Shown one piece after another: positions 15,608-21,750 of a DNA stretch of 21,750 nucleotides. Numbering within the stretch: the stretch's first letter is position 1; every line of letters begins with the position of its first letter. The DNA comes from an uncultured Clostridia bacterium (GTDB lineage: Bacteria; Bacillota; Clostridia; TANB77; CAG-508). The stretch covers positions 1-21,750 of the forward strand of contig CALXAW010000011.1 in NCBI GenBank assembly GCA_944386375.1. The letters run 5' to 3'. A program made the position numbers and the translations under genes. The notes beneath the pieces were generated by a model that worked only from the letters and a program-made list of their open reading frames with translations, had not been told where the DNA came from and did not search any database.

Positions 15608-17701
15608 TTATTGTATTGTTTCTGTATATGGAATTGCTGTGGTGTTTTCTTCTACATTTTGTATATTCATTCCAAAATATTCTGCCATTATATCTCTTAC
15701 AACTTCTGCTGTATAATTACCATGACCACCATTTTCTACCATTATTACTATTGCAATTTCTGGATTGTCAAATGGTGCAAATCCTGCAAACCATGCATTG
15801 ACATCTCCTGTTGATGTTTCTGCAGAACCTGTTTTTCCACCAACTTCTATATTAAATCCTCTAAATATGCTATATGCTGTTCCTCCTGTTTCGCTTGTAA
15901 CAGATCTCATACCTTCTAAAACTGCATCTAAGTTTGCTTGATTAATTGGTAAATCTTCTGATGTATCTTCTGCTAATCCTAGTTTTTCGTTTACATAGCC
16001 ATTTATTTCTTCTCTAGATACTTCGCTTCCGTCAACATTTCTTATTGTTTTTATTATAGTAGGTTTTATGTCTTTTCCTCCATTTGCTAACATACTTATA
16101 TATTTTGTCATTTGTAATGGTGAAAAGTTGTTATAACTTTGACCTATTGCTGCAGATGTTATTTCTCCTGCATACCATTGCTCTCCTGTTTTTTCCATTT
16201 TAGTTTCTTTAGATGCAAGTGTACCTGCTGTTTCGCTTGGTAACTCTATACCTGTTTTTTTGCCTAGACCAAAATAACTTGCATATTTGGCTAAATTGTC
16301 AATTCCCATTCTGTCCCCTGTTTCGTAGAAGAAATAGTTACAAGAATGTTTTATTGCATCAGATACATTTAAGCTACCATGTCCTCTATGATATGATGTG
16401 TAATACCAACATACAGGATGTGTATATTTGGGGTATACACCTGTATCATTTATTCTAGTATTTGTATCTATTACTCCAGATTCTAGTCCTGCAATTGCTG
16501 TTATCATTTTAAATGTTGAACCTGGTGCATATGCTCCACTTATTGCTCTATTAAATAATGCTTCATTTGCAGCATATTCATTATATTTTTCGTTACTTAT
16601 TCCTCCAACAAATTGTTGTGGTTCATAATCTGGATAACTTGCCATTGCCAAAACTTCGCCTGTGTTTACATTCATTACAACTGCTGTTCCAGATTTAGTT
16701 TGGTATACCTCAGAAAATCCTCCACTAGATATTTTTTGCATATTTGCTTTTAGTGCATTTTCTGTTATTTGTTGCAAGTTTGCATCTATTGTTAATACAA
16801 CATCTGCTCCTTCTTTTGCTTCTTCTGAAACATATTCTGCTGTAACTGTTCCGTCAACTGACATATCTATTTGTCTAACTCCATCTGTTCCTTTTAAGTA
16901 TTTTTCAAATACATATTCTATTCCCGTTTTTCCTATTATGTCGTCATTTTCGTATGTATCTTTGTTTGCTTCATATTCTTCTTCATTTATTTTTCCTACA
17001 TATCCTAATATATGTGATGCTAAACTTCCTGATGTATATGAACGTATTGCTTCTGTAACTATATTTATCCCTGGAAAGTCTCCGCTTCTTTCGCTTATAA
17101 CTGATACTACTTCTGAACTTATGTCTGTTGCAATACTTAAAGGTCTTGTACTACTATATCCTTTTGTTGTTATTTCATATCTTATTGACATTATTTTTCT
17201 TGCATCAGTAATATTTTCTGTTGTTATTTCGTATTTATCTTTAAAATAATTAAAACATTCTTCTGCAGATGCCTCTTCTTTTAAGTCATAATTCTTTTTC
17301 CAATTTGATAGTGTCTCTCCTTCTATTGTAAAATCAAATGGGTTTACATTTATAGGGAAAGAGTCTGGATATGATTGACCATATTGTTCTAATACTTTTA
17401 TTAGCTCTAGTATAGATTGGTTTAATGTTGCATCATCTATTTTTGTTTTATATAGTTCTAAGCTAAATCCCATTTTTGATGTTGCAAGCACATTTCCAGA
17501 ACTATCTAATATATTTCCTCTTGCAGCCTCTAATGTACTTTCTCTAGAAAGCCTTGTATTTGACTGTTCTCTATAGCTTTCTCCATTTATTATTTGCAAA
17601 TTAAAAAGCTGTATTATTAATACTACTCCTACAAGATATACTATAAGGGATAATATGTTAAATCTTAAATTAATATTTTCTTTGCTTATTCGTTTTTTCA
17701 A
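15608..17701 (-). CDS. mrdA: Penicillin-binding protein 2 (elongation-specific peptidoglycan transpeptidase)
   Basis: Class B PBP that cross-links peptidoglycan during cell elongation, working with MreB/C/D and a RodA glycosyltransferase (rodA is not in the window). 697 aa. One membrane anchor at about 15-35 (ILSLIVYLVGVVLIIQLF). The dimerisation/pedestal domain begins near 55 with EAARGNILDSSGNVLA. The transpeptidase domain has SxxK STFK at 395-398 (active-site Ser395), SxN SCN at 453-455 and KTG at 623-625 (GGKTGSAET), all intact. The start codon is TTG at 17701, five bases after AAGGTG; there is no in-frame ATG that would keep the membrane anchor. It follows mreD by 14 bases. A long insert at about 95-170 between pedestal segments is common in clostridial PBP2. 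Confidence 0.96.
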   Translation of the reverse strand: MKKRISKENINLRFNILSLIVYLVGVVLIIQLFNLQIINGESYREQSNTRLSRESTLEAARGNILDSSGNVLATSKMGFSLELYKTKIDDATLNQSILELIKVLEQYGQSYPDSFPINVNPFDFTIEGETLSNWKKNYDLKEEASAEECFNYFKDKYEITTENITDARKIMSIRYEITTKGYSSTRPLSIATDISSEVVSVISERSGDFPGINIVTEAIRSYTSGSLASHILGYVGKINEEEYEANKDTYENDDIIGKTGIEYVFEKYLKGTDGVRQIDMSVDGTVTAEYVSEEAKEGADVVLTIDANLQQITENALKANMQKISSGGFSEVYQTKSGTAVVMNVNTGEVLAMASYPDYEPQQFVGGISNEKYNEYAANEALFNRAISGAYAPGSTFKMITAIAGLESGVIDTNTRINDTGVYPKYTHPVCWYYTSYHRGHGSLNVSDAIKHSCNYFFYETGDRMGIDNLAKYASYFGLGKKTGIELPSETAGTLASKETKMEKTGEQWYAGEITSAAIGQSYNNFSPLQMTKYISMLANGGKDIKPTIIKTIRNVDGSEVSREEINGYVNEKLGLAEDTSEDLPINQANLDAVLEGMRSVTSETGGTAYSIFRGFNIEVGGKTGSAETSTGDVNAWFAGFAPFDNPEIAIVIMVENGGHGNYTAEVVRDIMAEYFGMNIQNVEENTTAIPYTETIQ

Positions 17702-17715
17702 TTTTTCACCTTCTT

Positions 17716-18249
17716 TTAAAAATATCTAGTTAGTATTCTATTCCCCTTATATTCGTTTTCTATACTATGTCCTGTTTTTTGTATTAATGGATAAAATATT
17801 ATTGTAATTATAATATTAAATATTACTTCTGCAAATAATATCTTAGCAAAGCTCCATATTTCTAAGTTGTTTTCTAATACCATATATCTTAATGCATATA
17901 TACCTATTTCGTATATTATAGTGCTACTTACTACCATAATCATTACTGTTAGTCTACTGTCTTTTGAAAAGTTTTTTTCAAAAATTCCTCCAATTATTCC
18001 TATTATTCCTAGCATAATTGCAGTCATTCCTATTTTTTGTCCAACAAATAGGTCTAATAACACTCCAAAAATTACTCCATATGCTAGTCCCATGCTTCTA
18101 CCTGCAAATAGCCCTATATATAAAACAAGTACTACAAATAAATTTGGCATTACTCCTGCTATTTGGAACCATGAAAAAAAGTTTAATTGGAGAAAATATA
18201 AAATTAAAAAAGTTATTATAAACATTACATTTATTAAAAATTTTTTCAA
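17716..18249 (-). CDS. mreD: Rod-shape determining membrane protein MreD
   Basis: Small integral membrane partner of MreC in the elongasome. 177 aa with about five to six hydrophobic segments (for example FLINVMFIITFLILYFLQL, then GVMPNLFVVLVLYIGLFAG and IGMTAIMLGIIGIIGGIF). The pattern MPNLFVVLVLYIGLFAGRSMGLAYG matches the usual MreD centre. The start codon is TTG at 18249, seven bases after AGGAGC. It is placed between mreC and mrdA, the standard order, which supports the assignment of this weakly conserved protein. Confidence 0.93.
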   Translation of the reverse strand: MKKFLINVMFIITFLILYFLQLNFFSWFQIAGVMPNLFVVLVLYIGLFAGRSMGLAYGVIFGVLLDLFVGQKIGMTAIMLGIIGIIGGIFEKNFSKDSRLTVMIMVVSSTIIYEIGIYALRYMVLENNLEIWSFAKILFAEVIFNIIITIIFYPLIQKTGHSIENEYKGNRILTRYF

Positions 18250-18264
18250 AATATTTGCTCCTAT

Positions 18265-19083
18265 CTATTGATTAGTTATAACTAATACTGTTTCTAGTTT
18301 ACCAAAGTCTACTGCTGTATTTATAATAGCATATCTATCTATTGAGTTGTCTGTATTTACAACTCTGCTTACTGTTCCTATATGAATACCTTTTGGATAA
18401 ATTCCACCTATTCCAGATGTTTCTATACTGTCTCCTTGTATAATTTGTGCTTCTGTTGGAATATACATTGCTTTTAGTGTTGATATATCGTCTAAAGTTC
18501 CTTTACATACTATGCTGTCTCTTGTTGTACTCATTAAGCTAGAAACAGAACTTGCACTATCTACTATTGTTTGTACTTTTGCTGTAGAATTTGTAACAGA
18601 TATTACATGCCCTACTAGTCCTTGGTCTGCAATTACTGTCATTCCTTCTGCAATTCCATTATCTGAACCTATATTTATTATTATTATTTTAGAATAGTTG
18701 CTTATGTCTCTATTTATTACATCTGCTGGAACAGTTGTATAATCTCCATATTTTTCTGTTAAATTTAAGTATTCTTTTAATGTTGTATTTTCTGTTTTTA
18801 TTGTTTCTAGTTCGCGTAAATCTTGTTCTAGCTCGCTATTTCTTTTCTTTAACTCCTCATTTTCAGCTTGTAAATTATTTATATTTGTTGTAAAGTCATT
18901 GTTTCCACTTACTTTATTTTTTAAGTATGTTAAACCATTTTGAATAGGAGTAACTAAATTTGATGCAGCATTTTCAAATGCAGATAAATTACTATTATCT
19001 GTATTTGTAAGTAAAACAAGTATTATAAGTATAACAACTGTTATAAATATTCCAAAAGCTCCACTTTTTTTATCTTTATACAT
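18265..19083 (-). CDS. mreC: Rod-shape determining protein MreC
   Basis: Links cytoplasmic MreB to extracellular PBP2. 272 aa: short cytoplasmic tail, one membrane helix at about 10-26 (FGIFITVVILIILVLL), a coiled coil at about 62-108 (NLQAENEELKKRNSELEQ), then the two-barrel beta domain, with NIGSDNGIAEGMTVIADQGL at about 137-156 and KGIHIGTVSRVV near 230. ATG at 19083 is 13 bases after AAAGGA, a long spacing also seen at mreB. No other in-frame start codon fits better. It lies 20 bases after mreB and 15 before mreD. Confidence 0.95.
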   Translation of the reverse strand: MYKDKKSGAFGIFITVVILIILVLLTNTDNSNLSAFENAASNLVTPIQNGLTYLKNKVSGNNDFTTNINNLQAENEELKKRNSELEQDLRELETIKTENTTLKEYLNLTEKYGDYTTVPADVINRDISNYSKIIIINIGSDNGIAEGMTVIADQGLVGHVISVTNSTAKVQTIVDSASSVSSLMSTTRDSIVCKGTLDDISTLKAMYIPTEAQIIQGDSIETSGIGGIYPKGIHIGTVSRVVNTDNSIDRYAIINTAVDFGKLETVLVITNQ

Positions 19084-19103
19084 AAATAACGCTATTTCCT
19101 TTC

Positions 19104-20136
<1,033 letters not shown>

Positions 20137-20162
20137 TTATTTTCATCTATCCTTTCATTAAT

Positions 20163-20861
20163 TTAATTTTCTTTTAAGTCATATTTGTATATACTTGTAT
20201 ATTCTAAATTTCCAATTATTATATGGTCTAATAATTGTATTCCAAGTATTTTAGCTGATTTGCACAGTTTGTCTGTAATTTCTAAGTCTTTATCACTTGG
20301 TGTTGAATCTCCACTTGGGTGATTATGTACTAATATAATTCTACTTGCTCCCATTTTTACTGCTTCATTTAATATTTCTTGTGTAGAAATACTTGCAAAG
20401 TTGCTACTCCCTAGTGATATATCTTTTATTTTTATTATATAACTTTTTCTGTTTAATATAATTATTTTTACAACTTCTCTTTTTATAACTCTTAGTTCTT
20501 CTCTTAAAAAAAGATATATATTTCTTGCATTTATTACTTGAATTTGCCTGTAATTATGTGGTTGAGTCATTCTTGTTGCAAGTTCACATACTGCTTTTAA
20601 TTGTATTGCTTTTATTTTTCCTATCCCTTTTACTTTTGTTATTTCTTCTAAAGATAATTCTTTTAAAAAATTTAAGTCTTCTCCTAAATTATTACTTAAT
20701 TTTAATAATTTTTGTGCAACTTGTACTGATGTTTCTTCTTTTGTTCCTGTTTTTATAATTATTGCTAATAGTTCTGCATTTGATAATGCTTTTTCGCCAT
20801 ATAATTCTAGTTTTTCATATGGTCTTTCTAGTGTTGGTAATTCTTTTATTTTCATTGACAA
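20163..20861 (-). CDS. radC: RadC family JAB/MPN-domain protein
   Basis: Named for DNA repair, but its biochemical role is unproven; it is often next to mreB in Firmicutes. 232 aa. N-terminal UPF0758 region LSNAELLAIIIKTGTK (26-41), helix-hairpin-helix-like VKGIGKIKAIQLKAVCELA (78-96), then the JAMM metalloprotease-like fold with HNHPSGDSTPSDKD: His179, His181 and Asp192 give HxHx10D. Two starts are possible. TTG at 20861 has seven bases to AAAGGA. ATG at 20855 has 13, as in mreB and mreC. I list the TTG because the operon also uses TTG for mreD and mrdA; the difference is two residues. Confidence 0.95.
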   Translation of the reverse strand: MSMKIKELPTLERPYEKLELYGEKALSNAELLAIIIKTGTKEETSVQVAQKLLKLSNNLGEDLNFLKELSLEEITKVKGIGKIKAIQLKAVCELATRMTQPHNYRQIQVINARNIYLFLREELRVIKREVVKIIILNRKSYIIKIKDISLGSSNFASISTQEILNEAVKMGASRIILVHNHPSGDSTPSDKDLEITDKLCKSAKILGIQLLDHIIIGNLEYTSIYKYDLKEN

Positions 20862-20939
20862 AATACAATCCTTTCTTTTTTTGATTGTCCCTATTTTGTC
20901 CCCTTGTTTATTGTATAAAAAATTACACTTCCTATACTT

Positions 20940-21197
20940 TTATATTTTTTTGTATATAAATATTGCAAGTACCATACCTATAATACTTGAAATATTTATT
21001 TTAAACATAAGTGCAAATGTTATTGTTACAACATTTAAATTTAACACTACTGGTTCTTCTAGCCCAAATTGTTGCCCAAAAGAAAGCCACCATAACCAAT
21101 CTACTTGTCCTGCTAATTCTCCAAGTAGCCCTCCTACTACTAAACCTGATAAAATAAATATTATTAATATCCATATATTTTTGTCTCTTGTAGCCAT
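20940..21197 (-). CDS. DUF4321-type small membrane protein
   Basis: 85 aa, function unknown. The first membrane helix is at about 8-27 (IWILIIFILSGLVVGGLLGE), then a Trp-rich loop with LSFGQQFGLEEPVVLNLN, and a second hydrophobic half with the ending INISSIIGMVLAIFIYKK. This GGLLGE, then FG-x-x-GL-x-P-V-x-L-(D/N)-L, then K(I/L)N-x-(A/S)S-I-(I/L)G pattern is what I recall for DUF4321, a clostridial family often found beside radC, maf and mreB. ATG at 21197 follows TTGGAGG at five bases. First gene of the elongasome operon, 78 bases before radC; the gap contains no terminator that I can see. Confidence 0.85.
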   Translation of the reverse strand: MATRDKNIWILIIFILSGLVVGGLLGELAGQVDWLWWLSFGQQFGLEEPVVLNLNVVTITFALMFKINISSIIGMVLAIFIYKKI

Positions 21198-21257
21198 TTT
21201 TTACCTCCAATATTTCTCCTATACTTCTACGGAAACTTGTTCTTTTGTCACACAACT

Positions 21258-21286
21258 ATTATATATGGAATAAGCAATTTTTTCAA
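21258..21286 (-). promoter_or_regulatory. Sigma-A-type promoter of the DUF4321-radC-mreBCD-mrdA-minC operon
   Basis: On the minus strand TTGAAA (21286-21281), a 17-bp spacer and a perfect TATAAT (21263-21258). The start should lie near 21251, about 54 nt before the ATG at 21197. All seven following genes are on this strand with gaps of 14-78 bases and no clear terminator until 14947. Confidence 0.8.
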
Positions 21287-21315
21287 GTAGAAATTATATT
21301 TTTTTAATTTTTTTC

Positions 21316-21344
21316 TTGCCAAATTTTGTTTCTTTAAATATAAT
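21316..21344 (+). promoter_or_regulatory. Sigma-A-type promoter of the mecA-like gene
   Basis: TTGCCA (21316-21321), 17-bp spacer and a perfect TATAAT (21339-21344). It is divergent from the elongasome promoter, with the two -35 elements 29 bp apart. The expected leader is about 70 nt. Confidence 0.75.
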
Positions 21345-21422
21345 ATAAAAAGTAGTATAATTAATTTAATATTAATTGATTTTAATTATAATTTTTCTAT
21401 TAGTTTGAAAGGGAATGGTTTA

Positions 21423-21750
21423 ATGAAAATAGAAAAAATTACAGAAAATAAAATTAGAATAATTATTAATTTTGATGACCTAAAGGCTAAAAATATAGAT
21501 GTACATTCTATTATGTCTAATTCTTTAGAATCTCAAAGTTTGTTTCAAGACCTTTTAAAAGAGGCTGAAAAAACTGTAGGCTTTTTTGCAAGAGATTCTA
21601 AACTTTTAATCGAGGCTTTAGCTTCTTCTGATGGGCACTTTATTTTTACTATTACAAAAGTTGTGCCAGAACAAGAAAAAGATTATAAAAAAAGGAACTT
21701 AAAAGTTAAAAGAACATCTGCTAAAGTTAATGTTAAAAAGACAATTTATT
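21423..21750 (+). CDS. mecA: MecA-like adaptor protein (partial, N-terminal part)
   Basis: MecA-family adaptors deliver target proteins to the ClpC/ClpP protease; in Bacillus the target is ComK. Only 109 codons are inside the window. The N-terminal domain MKIEKITENKIRIIINFDDL, then LLKEAEKTVGFFARDSKLLI and a DGHFIFTITKVVPEQ strand fits the family pattern, in which an early M-(K/E)-I-E-(K/R)-I-x-E start and a -(I/V)-x-T-K- strand near residue 80 are typical. A Lys-rich linker (KKRNLKVKRTSAKVNVKK) begins at about 90. ATG at 21423 is nine bases after AAAGGG. The C-terminal ClpC-binding domain is beyond the edge, so the call rests on the N-terminal domain only. Confidence 0.8.
   Translation, partial: MKIEKITENKIRIIINFDDLKAKNIDVHSIMSNSLESQSLFQDLLKEAEKTVGFFARDSKLLIEALASSDGHFIFTITKVVPEQEKDYKKRNLKVKRTSAKVNVKKTIY

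Noticed and set aside
20137..20162. Alternative MreB start at ATG at about 20143, only three bases after AAAGGATAG
   Set aside because: It is out of frame and gives a seven-residue peptide; the ATG at 20136 gives the conserved MreB N-terminus.
21001..21255. 84-aa minus-strand ORF overlapping the DUF4321 gene in another frame
   Set aside because: Its start falls upstream of the expected transcription start, and its Arg/Cys-rich sequence is a frame shadow of the conserved membrane protein.

Overview
The window is AT-rich DNA from what looks like a spore-forming, low-GC Firmicute, probably an uncultured clostridium. The signs are a full-length SpoIIE phosphatase, a clostridial radC-mreBCD-mrdA-minC cell-shape operon, a DUF4321-type membrane protein, a MecA-like adaptor, and sortase-type surface proteins. 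There are no rRNA or tRNA genes, insertion sequences, integrases or CRISPR arrays.

Layout, left to right. (1) 1-3883, minus strand: spoIIE followed by an ABC-F ATPase gene of the YbiT/YkpA type, which runs off the left edge. The two are tightly linked, because the spoIIE stop codon lies inside the ABC-F ribosome-binding site. Upstream of spoIIE is a sigma-A-like promoter with an unusually long 21-bp spacer and two matches to the Spo0A box. (2) 4097-13705, minus strand: a two-gene operon of giant secreted proteins (1582 and 1569 aa). It starts at a near-consensus promoter and ends in a 28-bp-arm hairpin. The second protein carries what reads as an internal Cys-Gln thioester (TED) adhesin domain, two SdrD-B-like domains and an IPPTG sorting signal. 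(3) 13711-13891: an intergenic stretch with a second minus-strand promoter and a terminator-like hairpin but no ORF, a possible small RNA or leader. (4) 14005-14902, plus strand: three small overlapping or closely spaced genes of unknown function, ending at a strong bidirectional terminator. (5) 14961-21286, minus strand: one long operon read from a clear promoter, in the order DUF4321 protein, radC, mreB, mreC, mreD, mrdA (PBP2), minC. mreB is split by one extra base at 19965. (6) 21316-21750, plus strand: promoter and 5' part of a mecA-like gene, divergent from the operon.

How the genes work together. MreB/C/D and PBP2 form the elongasome that drives lateral peptidoglycan synthesis, and MinC places the division septum. 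SpoIIE controls the polar septum and sigma-F during sporulation. The two large surface proteins share the same C-terminal domain pairing and are probably displayed together on the cell wall. The thioester domain suggests covalent attachment to a host or environmental ligand. The most notable observations are this thioester adhesin operon, the spoIIE promoter architecture, the mreB frameshift, and the ORF-less transcription unit upstream of the adhesins.
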